This document shows, in pieces, positions 24,403 through 32,593 of a stretch of 45,060 nt of DNA. The notes below the pieces were generated by a model that was not told the origin of the DNA, made no database searches, and saw only the letters and a program-made list of their open reading frames with translations. A program made the translations under genes and the position numbers. The DNA is from Oscillospiraceae bacterium (GTDB lineage Bacteria; Bacillota; Clostridia; Oscillospirales; Oscillospiraceae). The first letter of the stretch is position 1. Every line of letters starts with the position of its first letter. The DNA lies in contig JAFRLZ010000035.1 in assembly GCA_017430985.1 (NCBI GenBank), forward strand, positions 1-45,060. Direction: 5' to 3'.

Positions 24403-25617
24403 ATGGCGCTCAACGTAAAAGTCGGCCTGATCGGCGCGCTGGATATGCTCAAGTTCAAAAATCTGGCCAAGGATCGCCGTGAGGCCATCGAAAAGCTGGA
24501 GGCCAAGCCTCTGCCCAAGACCTTTGAGACCAACGAAAAGGCGTACTTCATGCATCCCAAGCGCCAGGATGTGCGCATCAAGGCCATGCGCCCCAACGGG
24601 CCCGACGGCGTGACCGTCACGCTCCAGAGCCTCGACGGCAAGGCTCTCGCGCCCTTCCGCGCCGGGCAGTACATCTCGCTGTCCGTCGACGCCGACGCGA
24701 GCAGCACCACCCGCTCCTACTCCCTCTGCGGCAGCCCCGCGAGAAGCTGGGAGGGCGAATATGACATCACCGTCAAGCGTGTCGAGGACGACGGCTTTGT
24801 GTCCAAATTCATCCAGGACGACTGGAAGCCGGGCGAGGAGATCAGCATCTCCGCCCCGCAGGGGCATCTGTACTATGAGCCGCTGCGCGACGAGAAGAAG
24901 GTCCTGGGCCTGGCCGGCGGCTCGGGCATCACGCCCTTTGTGGGCATGGCCTACGCCATCCGCGACGGCTATGAGGACTTCGATCTGACGATCCTCTACG
25001 GCTCGCGCCGCGAACAGGATATCCTGTACCGCGCCGAGCTTGACGAGATCGCCGCGGCCTGCCCGAAGGTGCATGTGGTGCACGTCCTCTCCGACGAGGA
25101 GAAGGAGGGCTTTGAGCACGGCTTCCTGTCGGCGGAGCTCATCCGCAAGTATGCCGGCGGCGAGCCCTACACCGTCTTCATGTGCGGCCCGCAGGCCATG
25201 TACAACTTCCTCGACGGCGTCGTGGCGGAGCTGGGGCTCGACCGCAAGCATGTGCGCCGGGAGCTCTTCGGCATGATCAAGGATCCGTGGAACCAGCCGG
25301 GCTATCCCGTCGGCGCGCACGCGCGGAGCTATATCGCGAAGGTCACGATCCACGACAAGACCTATACGATCCCCGTCTCCTCGTCCGAGCCGCTGCTGAC
25401 GGCCTTTGACCGCGCCGGGCTCCACACGCCGTCGCGCTGCCGCAGCGGCGAGTGCGGCTGGTGCCGCTCGCGCCTGCTCTCCGGCGAGGTCTTCATCCCC
25501 GAAAAGACCGACGGCCGCCGCGAAGCGGACAAGGAATTCGGCTATATCCATCCCTGCTCCACCTTCCCGCTCTCCGACGTGGTCGTGGAGGTCCCGGGGC
25601 AGTATCAGCACAAGTAA
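24403..25617 (+). CDS. Ferredoxin-NAD(P) reductase-like flavoprotein with C-terminal 2Fe-2S domain
   Basis: 404 residues. An N-terminal extension of about 60 residues, then the FAD-binding barrel with STTRSYSLCGSP (RxYS flavin motif near 110), the NAD(P) domain with LGLAGGSGITPFVGMAYAI near 170 and FMCGPQAMYNFL near 265, and a plant-type ferredoxin domain with CRSGECGWCRSRLLSGE near 347 and HPCSTFP (fourth Cys). The architecture is that of phthalate-dioxygenase-reductase or Vanillate-B-like electron donors (FMN/FAD plus 2Fe-2S), passing electrons from NAD(P)H. The ATG directly follows the upstream stop, implying tight coupling. The likely partner is the upstream flavoprotein. Confidence 0.85.
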   Translation: MALNVKVGLIGALDMLKFKNLAKDRREAIEKLEAKPLPKTFETNEKAYFMHPKRQDVRIKAMRPNGPDGVTVTLQSLDGKALAPFRAGQYISLSVDADASSTTRSYSLCGSPARSWEGEYDITVKRVEDDGFVSKFIQDDWKPGEEISISAPQGHLYYEPLRDEKKVLGLAGGSGITPFVGMAYAIRDGYEDFDLTILYGSRREQDILYRAELDEIAAACPKVHVVHVLSDEEKEGFEHGFLSAELIRKYAGGEPYTVFMCGPQAMYNFLDGVVAELGLDRKHVRRELFGMIKDPWNQPGYPVGAHARSYIAKVTIHDKTYTIPVSSSEPLLTAFDRAGLHTPSRCRSGECGWCRSRLLSGEVFIPEKTDGRREADKEFGYIHPCSTFPLSDVVVEVPGQYQHK

Positions 25618-25631
25618 AAGCCATGTGACGA

Positions 25632-25659
25632 CAGCCGCAGACCGTATGGCCTGCGGCTG
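25632..25659 (+). promoter_or_regulatory. Intercistronic hairpin
   Basis: CAGCCGCAG (25632-25640) / CTGCGGCTG (25651-25659) with a 10-nt loop and no U-tract, between the reductase and acnX genes. It probably acts as an mRNA-processing or stabilising element. Confidence 0.5.
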
Positions 25660-25684
25660 CCTTGAGAGGAAAGGAGGGTGAATT

Positions 25685-26959
25685 TTGCAGTTAACACAAG
25701 AGCAGCAGGCGCTTCTGAACGGAGCGCGGGGAGAGACCATGGCGCGCGTGATGCAGACGCTCGTCGCTTACGGAGAAGCCTTTGACGCGGAGCGTATGGT
25801 GCCGGTCACGAGCCAATACGGCCACACGGTCATTTCCTTCGGCCTGGGGATCATGAAGCCGATCTATGAGCTCTACGACAAGATCCTCTCGGAGGAGGCG
25901 ATCAGCCGACAGCCCTTCAGCGCAGATCCCAGACCGGTGGACAAGAAAAACGTCCCGGCGAATTTCCTGCAGAACATCGTGTTCGATTTCATGTACAGCC
26001 AGCAGGGGCGTTACGAGGAACAGCTCAAGCGTTTCGGCATCCTCTCGGAGGACGCGTACACCTGCACCTGCTATCTGCCGCAGGTCGGCAACACGCCAAA
26101 GCGCGGCGAGGTGCTCAGCTGGGCGGAGAGCTCCGCGGTGGTCTATGCCAACTCCGTGCTCGGCGCGCGCTGCAACCGCAATTCCGGCATGATCGAGCTC
26201 TTCGGCTCCATCGCGGGCTGCATCCCGGAGTTCGGCCTGCTGACCGACGAGGGGCGGAAGGCGGACTGGGTCGTGGAGCTGCGCACCGCGAAGCTGCCGG
26301 ACGCGCAGCTTTTCGGCTCGGCCGTCGGCATGAAGGTGCTCGAACAGGTGCCCTACGTCAAAGGGCTCGACCGCTTCCTCGGCACGGAGCTGAACGACGC
26401 CGCCTGCGCCTATCTGAAGGATTTCGGCGCGGCGACGGCCTCGAACGGCTCGGTGGGCCTGTATCACATCGAAAACCTGACGCCGGAGGCCGTCGACTTC
26501 GGCGAGAGCCTCATCCGCGAGGGCGCGCCCGTCTATGTGGTGGACGACGCCGAGATCGAACGGGTGAAAAACAGCTATCCCTGCATTTGGAAGGACCTTG
26601 AAGCGAAACCGAAGCTCTGCTTCATGGGCTGCCCGCACATGACGCTCAGCCAGCTGATCGAATGGACGCAGCGCGTGGACGCCGCGCTCGAGGAGGCCGG
26701 GCAGAAGAAGGTCGTGATCCCCACGGTGTTCACGGCGGCTCCCGCGGTGCTGCGCGCCTTTGAAGAGACGGAGTACGCCAACCGGCTCAAACGCTGCGGC
26801 GTCGTGACGAGCTCCATCTGTCCGCTGATGTACATGAACAATCCGCTGTGCAAGTCCATGCCGGTCATCACCTCCTCCAACAAGCTGCGCACCTATTCCA
26901 GCGCGCGCTTTTACCCGGAGGCGGAGATCCTGCGCATGATCACGGGCCTCAAGGGCTGA
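25685..26959 (+). CDS. Aconitase X large (catalytic) subunit, DUF521
   Basis: 424 residues. Family marks are CTCYLPQVGNTPKRGEVLSWAESSAVVYANSVLGARCNR (about 119-160), the DUF521 core with Cys ligands, then FGLLTDEGRKADW and CPHMTLSQL. AcnX proteins are dehydratases: bacterial members dehydrate cis-3-hydroxy-L-proline and archaeal members dehydrate mevalonate 5-phosphate. The start is probably TTG at 25685 with AGGAGG about 8 nt upstream. It is followed at 12 bp by the small subunit. The company of redox flavoproteins is unlike the usual hydroxyproline gene sets, so the substrate is open. Confidence 0.9.
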   Translation: MQLTQEQQALLNGARGETMARVMQTLVAYGEAFDAERMVPVTSQYGHTVISFGLGIMKPIYELYDKILSEEAISRQPFSADPRPVDKKNVPANFLQNIVFDFMYSQQGRYEEQLKRFGILSEDAYTCTCYLPQVGNTPKRGEVLSWAESSAVVYANSVLGARCNRNSGMIELFGSIAGCIPEFGLLTDEGRKADWVVELRTAKLPDAQLFGSAVGMKVLEQVPYVKGLDRFLGTELNDAACAYLKDFGAATASNGSVGLYHIENLTPEAVDFGESLIREGAPVYVVDDAEIERVKNSYPCIWKDLEAKPKLCFMGCPHMTLSQLIEWTQRVDAALEEAGQKKVVIPTVFTAAPAVLRAFEETEYANRLKRCGVVTSSICPLMYMNNPLCKSMPVITSSNKLRTYSSARFYPEAEILRMITGLKG

Positions 26960-26971
26960 GGAGGTGGAGAG

Positions 26972-27415
26972 ATGAAGAAGATCTTTCAGGGTCATGTCGT
27001 CACGCCCGGCACCTGCCGCGCGGAGGCGCTGGTGTCGCACGGCGGCTTCAACACGCTGGCGAGTTATCAGACGCCGATGCTGCTGGGCGATAAACAGGTC
27101 AAGTGCAGCGACCAGAACAACCGGGATCTTTATCAGAAGTCCATGCTCGGCAAGGCGCTCTGCCTGCCGGAGACCATCGGCTCCACAACGGGCGGGATGG
27201 CGCTCTACACGGTCTGCGCGACCGGCAAGCAGCCGGCCTGCATGCTCTTTTCCAAGCACATCGACTCGCTGGCCGCGGCGGGGGCGATCCTCGCAGCTTA
27301 TTGGACGGACGCGAAGATGCCCGTGATCGACCGGCTCGGCGAGGACTTCCTCGAATATGTGAAAGACGGCATGACCGTCGAAGTCAAGGAAAACGGCGTC
27401 GTAGAGGTGGAATAG
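26972..27415 (+). CDS. Aconitase X small (swivelling) subunit, DUF126
   Basis: 147 residues, typical size. The motifs GSTTGGMALYTVCATGKQPACMLF near 66-90 and SLAAAGAILAAYWTDAKMPVI match the DUF126 swivel domain that closes over the AcnX active site; the Ser-Thr-rich loop takes the place of the substrate-binding SSSG loop. GGAGG precedes the ATG. Two separate genes for large and small subunits is the common type II arrangement. Confidence 0.9.
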   Translation: MKKIFQGHVVTPGTCRAEALVSHGGFNTLASYQTPMLLGDKQVKCSDQNNRDLYQKSMLGKALCLPETIGSTTGGMALYTVCATGKQPACMLFSKHIDSLAAAGAILAAYWTDAKMPVIDRLGEDFLEYVKDGMTVEVKENGVVEVE

Positions 27416-27425
27416 GAGGGACGAT

Positions 27426-30107
27426 ATGGCGCACAGACCAAACATATTAAAACTGGCGACGAAGATCAGTCTGGAGAGCCTGACCTACACGGGCATCGGC
27501 TATAACGATCCGGAGTACAAGATCCTCGAGCCCATCGTCGACGACGATATGTGCCAGATCATGATGCACATGCGTCTGGAGGCCAACCGCACGGCGGAGG
27601 AGATCGCCCGCCGCGCGAAAAAGGACGTGGACTTCACGCTCGAGCAGCTCAACAAATTGAAGACGGCAGGCGTGGTCCGCAGCCGCAAGGTCGACGGCAA
27701 GATCTGCTGGTATTATCCCATCTGGGTGCCCGGCATCATGGAGGGCATCCTGTCCAACCGCGAGCAGTGCGACCGCTATCCCGTGCTCGGCGAGTGCTTT
27801 GAGGAATACACGCGCGTGCGCGTGTCCATGCTGGCGCCCTTCATGGACGTGGGCATGAACCTCATGCGCGTCATCCCCGTGCAGAGCGCGATCGAGAACA
27901 ACAGCCGCAAGGCCAGCTACGACGAGGTCGCCAAGCTCATCGAGGACGCCTGGGCGATTTCGGTCGGTCCCTGCTCCTGCCGCCGGGCCCGCCGTTTGAT
28001 GGGCGAGGGCTGCGGGCATCTCGAAGAGGACATGTGCATGTACCTCAACGACAACGCCGTGAACTACTCCGAGACCGGCGCACACCGCCGCATCACGAAA
28101 GAGGAGGCCTTCGAGATCCTCAAGCGCGCCGAGGACAACGGCCTTGTGCACGAGCTGAACGTGACGCCGGGCTATGACGACACCACGGCCATCTGCAACT
28201 GCTGCGGCTGCTCCTGCTTCGCGCTGCGCATCGCCTCGTACTTCCGCGCGCCGGACGCGATCCGCACCAACTATATCGCGAAGGTCGACAAGGACAAGTG
28301 CGTCGCCTGCGGGCAGTGCGTGGAGAACTGTCAGCTCAACGCCGTGAAGCTCGGCCAGAAGCTCTGCCCGCGCCCCGCCAACGAGGAGCGCCCGGCCGAG
28401 ACGCCGCGCAACACGCTTTGGACCAGCAAGCGCTACGACCCGGATTATCGCGTCGACCGTACGGACGTCATGCCCGAGGGCACGGCGCCCTGCAAGGCGG
28501 CCTGTCCGGCGCATGTGCCGGTGCAGGGCTATATCAAGCTGGCCTCCGAGGGGCGTTACGCCGAGGCGCTGGAGCTCATCAAGAAGGAGCTCCCGTTCCC
28601 GGCCGTCTGCGGCAGGATCTGCAACAAGCAGTGCGAGGAGGCCTGCACGCGCGGCGAGATCGACGCGCCGGTCGCCATCGACGAGATCAAGAAGTTCATC
28701 GCCGAACAGGAGCTCTCCGCCGAGACGCGCTTTGTACCCAAAATGGTCAACCAGATCGGCAAGCCCTATCCCGAAAAGATCGCCGTGATCGGCGCGGGAC
28801 CGGCGGGCCTGAGCTGCGCGTATTATCTGGCGCTCAAGGGCTATCCCGTTACGGTGTTTGAAAAGGAAGAGCAGCTCGGCGGCATGCTGACCCTCGGCAT
28901 TCCCTCGTTCCGCCTTGAAAAAAGTGTGATCCAGGCCGAGATCGACGTGCTGCGCGAGCTCGGCGTCGAGTTCAGGACCGGCGTGGAGGTCGGGAAGGAC
29001 GTGACGCTCGACGCGCTGCGGCAGGAAGGCTACAAGGCCTTCTACCTCGCCGTCGGCGCTTCGGCCGGAGCGAAGCTCGACATCCCCGGCGAGGAGCTGA
29101 AGGGCGTGAGCACCGGCGTCGATTTTCTGCGCCGCGTCAATCAGGGCGAACGGCCGGAGCTCGGCGCGAAGGTCGCCGTCATCGGCGGCGGCAACGTCGC
29201 GCTGGACGTGGCGCGCGCGGCTGTGCGTCTCGGCGCCGACGTGACCGTGTATTATCGCCGCGGCGAGGCGGAGATGCCTGCCGACCGCGACGAGCTGGCC
29301 GAGGCCCGGGAAGAGGGCGTGGGCTTCCGCTTCCTCTGCGCGCCGGTCGAGATCCTCGGCGAGAGCGGCGCCGCCGCGCTGAAGCTGGAGAAGATGGCGC
29401 TCGGCGAGCCGGACGCCAAGGGCCGCCGCAGCGTACACGGCACGGGCGAGTACGAGACGGTCGAGGTCAGCGCGGTGCTGTCGGCGACCGGGCAAAAGGT
29501 CGAGCTGGGCGGCATCGAGGTCCCGCTGGGCAAGAAGGGCACCGTGGAGGTCGACGCGCTGAGCGCGCAGACTGCGGTCCCCGACGTGTTCGCGGGCGGC
29601 GACGTCGTCACCGGGCCGAAGTTCGTCATCGACGCCGTGGCCGCCGGCAAGGAGGCCGCCGTATCCATCCACCGCTTCGTACACGTGGGGCAGACGCAGG
29701 AGCTCGGGCGCGACCACCGCGATTACAGGCCCTTCGACAAGGCGACGGTGCAGATCGGCGTGGGCGGCTTCGACAGCGCGCCGCGTCAGCGCCCCGCGGG
29801 CGCTGCGGGCGCCGAGGCGAAGACCAGCTTCAACGATCTGCGCGGCTGCTTCACCGAGGAGCAGATGAAGGCCGAGTGCGCCCGCTGCCTCGGCTGCGGC
29901 ACGGCGGTCGTGGACGAGTTCATGTGCGTCGGCTGCGGCATCTGCACGACCAAGTGCAGGTTCGACGCGATCCATTTGGAGAAGATCCACGACGCCGACA
30001 ACCAGGAGTACTTCCACACGCTCGGCCGCGTTGTGAAGAACGTGCCGAAGATCGGCATCAACGTCGTGAAAAAGAACATCGGAAAGTACGGTGGAGGTCA
30101 TGCATGA
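27426..30107 (+). CDS. Iron-sulfur GltD-like NAD(P) oxidoreductase with N-terminal winged-helix/FeS region
   Basis: 893 residues. About 1-110: winged-helix-like segment (NRTAEEIARRAKKDVDFTLEQLNKL). 180-280: Cys-rich CSCRRARR and CNCCGCSC. Near 292: a 4Fe-4S motif CVACGQCVENC. 350-420: the GltD-type FeS domain with CKAACPAHVPVQGYI and CGRICNKQCEEACTRG. Near 456: FAD motif IGAGPAGLSC. Near 587: NADPH motif GGGNVALDVAR, with YRRGEAEMPA. Near 690: ATGQ. C-terminus: CARCLGCG and CVGCGICTTKC. It resembles NfnB/GltD-like electron-transfer flavoproteins that move electrons between NAD(P)H and ferredoxin. In this operon it should feed or drain the reductase chain. A winged helix at the N-terminus is unusual for a redox enzyme. 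Confidence 0.85.
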   Translation: MAHRPNILKLATKISLESLTYTGIGYNDPEYKILEPIVDDDMCQIMMHMRLEANRTAEEIARRAKKDVDFTLEQLNKLKTAGVVRSRKVDGKICWYYPIWVPGIMEGILSNREQCDRYPVLGECFEEYTRVRVSMLAPFMDVGMNLMRVIPVQSAIENNSRKASYDEVAKLIEDAWAISVGPCSCRRARRLMGEGCGHLEEDMCMYLNDNAVNYSETGAHRRITKEEAFEILKRAEDNGLVHELNVTPGYDDTTAICNCCGCSCFALRIASYFRAPDAIRTNYIAKVDKDKCVACGQCVENCQLNAVKLGQKLCPRPANEERPAETPRNTLWTSKRYDPDYRVDRTDVMPEGTAPCKAACPAHVPVQGYIKLASEGRYAEALELIKKELPFPAVCGRICNKQCEEACTRGEIDAPVAIDEIKKFIAEQELSAETRFVPKMVNQIGKPYPEKIAVIGAGPAGLSCAYYLALKGYPVTVFEKEEQLGGMLTLGIPSFRLEKSVIQAEIDVLRELGVEFRTGVEVGKDVTLDALRQEGYKAFYLAVGASAGAKLDIPGEELKGVSTGVDFLRRVNQGERPELGAKVAVIGGGNVALDVARAAVRLGADVTVYYRRGEAEMPADRDELAEAREEGVGFRFLCAPVEILGESGAAALKLEKMALGEPDAKGRRSVHGTGEYETVEVSAVLSATGQKVELGGIEVPLGKKGTVEVDALSAQTAVPDVFAGGDVVTGPKFVIDAVAAGKEAAVSIHRFVHVGQTQELGRDHRDYRPFDKATVQIGVGGFDSAPRQRPAGAAGAEAKTSFNDLRGCFTEEQMKAECARCLGCGTAVVDEFMCVGCGICTTKCRFDAIHLEKIHDADNQEYFHTLGRVVKNVPKIGINVVKKNIGKYGGGHA

Positions 30108-30453
30108 GATTGGGATCGTCCGCCAACTCCTGCGGACGGTGACGGATTTCGCCGCGGAAAACGGCGTACAGGATATCCGCGAGGTCGTGGTGGACTGCGG
30201 GGAGCTCTCTCTGGTGATCCCGGAATATGTCGAGGAGCTGTACCCGGTCGTCGTCAAGGGCAGTCTGCTGGAGAACGCGAAGCTGACGATCCATGTCGTC
30301 CCCGGCCTGGCCGAGTGCGAGGACTGCGACGAGATCTTCAACGTGGTGGAGCACAAGGGCTACTGCCCGAACTGCGGCAGCTTCAATAAGACCGTCCTCT
30401 CCGGACAGGAGTTCACGATCCGCGAGATCTGCGTGGCCGATCAGCGGCCCTGA
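30100..30453 (+). CDS. HypA-like nickel chaperone/zinc ribbon protein
   Basis: 117 residues, normal for HypA. It begins MHEIGIVRQLL; the MHE start with His2 is the nickel-binding site of HypA. The zinc ribbon is CEDC near 69 with CPNC 16 residues later. HypA works with HypB to load nickel into hydrogenase or urease, but neither is visible here. The GTG at 30091 is open further upstream but would lose the MHE terminus. It overlaps the previous gene by 8 nt, so it belongs to the aconitase X operon. Confidence 0.85.
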   Translation: MHEIGIVRQLLRTVTDFAAENGVQDIREVVVDCGELSLVIPEYVEELYPVVVKGSLLENAKLTIHVVPGLAECEDCDEIFNVVEHKGYCPNCGSFNKTVLSGQEFTIREICVADQRP

Positions 30454-30469
30454 ACACAGCGTTTCTCAG

Positions 30470-30499
30470 ACCGGGGATCCTTTCAGGGTCCCCGGTTTT
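30470..30499 (+). terminator. Terminator of the aconitase X operon
   Basis: ACCGGGGATCCT (30470-30481) / AGGGTCCCCGGT (30485-30496), 12-bp stem with one wobble, followed by TTTT. It marks the end of the six-gene transcript. Confidence 0.8.
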
Positions 30500-30520
30500 C
30501 CGTATTGGTACGATTTTTGC

Positions 30521-30549
30521 TTGCCGGGACGGCAGATATTTGATAGACT
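30521..30549 (+). promoter_or_regulatory. Probable promoter of the DUF4867-like gene
   Basis: TTGCCG (30521-30526), 17-bp spacer, TAGACT (30544-30549). Weak match. Confidence 0.35.
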
Positions 30550-30596
30550 GTTGCCGCCGGGAGCACCCGGCAATCTGCATCAGGGGAGAACAGAGG

Positions 30597-31232
30597 ATGA
30601 AGATCTATTCCGTATTCGACGAGGCGTTCAGACCGTACGGCGCGGTCCTGGAGAATTATGATACGGCGGAGCTGCTCGCTGCCATGGAGCAAATCGCGCT
30701 GCCGGAGGAAGGGACGGCCTACCTGCCCGGGATCGAGAGCCTGGAGAGCTGTGCGGTCTTTGAACAGCTGCGGGAGCGCGCTTTCGGCGGTATGCCGATC
30801 CAGCTCGGCATGTGCTGGGGACATAATACGAAGCTCAACTGCCTCGAGTACCATCGGAGCAGCGAGGTGAACATCGGCTGGCGGGATTTCATCCTGCTCC
30901 TGGCCAAGCAGGAGGAGATCCATGACGGCGTGCTGGACACGTCGCGGGTCAGAGCCTTCCGCGTCCCGAAGGGCCTGCCCGTCGAGCTCTACGCGACTAC
31001 GCTGCATTTTGCTCCCTGCCATACCTGCCCGCGCTGCGGCTTCCGCGTGGCGGTCGTCCTGCCGGCGGGGACCAACACGCCCCTGCCTGCCTTCGAGCCG
31101 TCGTCTGAGGAGGATCGCCGGCTTTGGATGCGCAACAAGTGGCTGCTCGCGCATCCGGAGTCGAGGCAGGCCGGAGACGGCGCGCAGATCGGCCTGTCCG
31201 GCGTCAACATCGACATTGCGGACGAGCTCTGA
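30597..31232 (+). CDS. DUF4867-like cupin-type protein
   Basis: 211 residues. It has Glu/His-rich segments (NTKLNCLEYHRSSEVNIGW, VPKGLPVELYATTLHFAPCHT) typical of a cupin-like, metal-binding fold, and the whole resembles the DUF4867 family, which is often encoded near carbohydrate or aldolase/isomerase genes. Cys residues in CHTCPRCGF add a possible metal site. The ATG at 30597 is chosen because AGAGG precedes it; the longer frame from 30540 starts inside the promoter region. It is monocistronic, with no informative neighbour. The function is unknown. Confidence 0.65.
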   Translation: MKIYSVFDEAFRPYGAVLENYDTAELLAAMEQIALPEEGTAYLPGIESLESCAVFEQLRERAFGGMPIQLGMCWGHNTKLNCLEYHRSSEVNIGWRDFILLLAKQEEIHDGVLDTSRVRAFRVPKGLPVELYATTLHFAPCHTCPRCGFRVAVVLPAGTNTPLPAFEPSSEEDRRLWMRNKWLLAHPESRQAGDGAQIGLSGVNIDIADEL

Positions 31233-31338
31233 AAACAAGAGGACGGCGTGATCGAATACCGGGATACGAAGAACGCTTCGAATTCAAACGATATGACAAG
31301 TACGCGGCGCTGGTGATCAGCCGCTTTTGGGAAAGCCG

Positions 31339-31375
31339 ACGGGGCCTGTTCGACAGAACAGGCCCCGTTTCTTTT
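31339..31375 (+). terminator. Terminator of the DUF4867-like gene
   Basis: ACGGGGCCTGTTC (31339-31351) / GAACAGGCCCCGT (31356-31368), 13-bp perfect stem, GACA loop, then TTCTTTT. The rest of 31233-31566 has only a small hairpin (GCGCCGC/GCGGCGC, 31435-31452) and an AT-rich palindrome AGTAT-TTAAT-ATACT (31465-31479) that may be the next promoter region. Confidence 0.85.
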
Positions 31376-31566
31376 GCGCATGACAAACTGCATAAGTATT
31401 TTTTCTCATCTTTGGGCAAGCTGCCGAATTTCACGCGCCGCGCTTGCGGCGCAGAGAAAAAAATAGTATTTAATATACTGAGAGAGTGTTAAAAAAATGC
31501 AATTCGCTTTTTTGTGCAAGTCGAAACGCTTGCGCACGGCGTTTGCTTTGGGGGAGGATCCGCACG

Positions 31567-32592
31567 ATGAAACTCATGAAGACAGAGGACGCGGTGGGAC
31601 AGGTGCTGTGCCACGATATCACGCAGATCATCAAGGGCGTCACGAAGGACGCGGTGTTCCGCAAGGGGCACATCATCCGGCCGGAGGACATCCCGGTGCT
31701 GTTGAGCGTGGGGAAGGACACGGTCTATATCTGGGAAAACGACGAGACCATGCTCCATGAAAACGACGCGGCCTATATCCTGCGCGACATCTGCATGAAC
31801 GAGGGCATGCGCGCGACCGAGCCCAAGGAGGGCAAGATCGAGCTGATCGCTGACTGCGACGGTCTGTTTCTGGTCGATCTTGAGCGCCTGCGCGCGGTCA
31901 ATGCCCTGGGCGACATGATGATCGCGACGCGCGCCTCCGGCTTCATGGTGAAAAAAGGGGACAAGCTCTGCGGCACGCGCGTTATCCCGCTCGTCATCAA
32001 AAAGGACCGGATGGAGGAGGCCAGGCGGCTTGCGGGCGACGCCCCCATCATGCGCCTTGTTCCGGTTCGGCCGCGGAAATACGGCGTGGTCACGACCGGG
32101 AACGAGGTCTTTTACGGCCGCATCGAAGACACGTTTACACCGGTGATCGAGGCAAAGCTCCGCGCCTTCGGCTGCGAGATGAGCGAGCATGTCATCCTGA
32201 ACGACGACCACCAGAAGATCACGGCCGCGGTACTGGACATGCTCGACAAGGGCTGTGAAATGGTCTTCTGCAGCGGCGGCATGAGCGTCGACCCCGACGA
32301 CAAGACGCCGCTGGCCATCCGGAACACCGGGGCGAACATCGTCTCCTACGGCGCGCCGGTGCTGCCGGGCGCGATGTTCCTCGTGTCCTATATGCCGGAC
32401 GGACGGCCCGTGTGCGGTCTGCCGGGCTGCGTCATGTACGCCAAGCGTACGATCTTCGACCTGATCCTGCCGTATCTCGTGACGGACACGCCGGTCACGA
32501 AGGAGTATCTGGCCGGGCTCGGCCATGGCGGGTTGTGCCTCAATTGCCCGGTGTGCCATTTCCCCAACTGCGGCTTCGGCAAGGGAGTATAA
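31567..32592 (+). CDS. MoeA/MogA-like molybdopterin-binding protein with Cys-rich C-terminus
   Basis: 341 residues. The middle and C-terminal part is a MoCF (MogA/MoeA) molybdopterin-binding domain: YGVVTTGNEVFYGRIED near 178, NDDHQKITAAVLDML, CSGGMSVDPDDKTPLAIR near 237 and GLPGCVMYAKRTIFDLILPYL. Residues 1-165 do not look like the normal MoeA domains; RPEDIPVLLSVGKDTVYIW resembles the family seen with molybdenum hydroxylases. The terminus is a Cys motif, CLNCPVCHFPNCGFGKG, absent from ordinary MoeA and likely metal- or FeS-binding. It is the first gene of an operon with moaA and mogA. The ATG at 31567 has GGGAGG 9 nt upstream. Confidence 0.82.
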   Translation: MKLMKTEDAVGQVLCHDITQIIKGVTKDAVFRKGHIIRPEDIPVLLSVGKDTVYIWENDETMLHENDAAYILRDICMNEGMRATEPKEGKIELIADCDGLFLVDLERLRAVNALGDMMIATRASGFMVKKGDKLCGTRVIPLVIKKDRMEEARRLAGDAPIMRLVPVRPRKYGVVTTGNEVFYGRIEDTFTPVIEAKLRAFGCEMSEHVILNDDHQKITAAVLDMLDKGCEMVFCSGGMSVDPDDKTPLAIRNTGANIVSYGAPVLPGAMFLVSYMPDGRPVCGLPGCVMYAKRTIFDLILPYLVTDTPVTKEYLAGLGHGGLCLNCPVCHFPNCGFGKGV

Positions 32593-32593
32593 G

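Noticed and set aside
22831-25740. 969-residue open frame on the minus strand
   Set aside because: It is antisense to two clearly coding genes with full domain motifs; the composition (Arg, His, Ala, Val rich, no motifs) is that of a shadow frame in GC-rich DNA.
27447-30356. Second 969-residue minus-strand frame
   Set aside because: Same reason: it mirrors the iron-sulfur flavoprotein and hypA and has no domain or ribosome site.
31250-31492. Peptide-like frame (YEERFEFKRYDKYAALV) after the DUF4867-like gene
   Set aside because: It has no start codon with a ribosome site and reads straight through a strong terminator hairpin.
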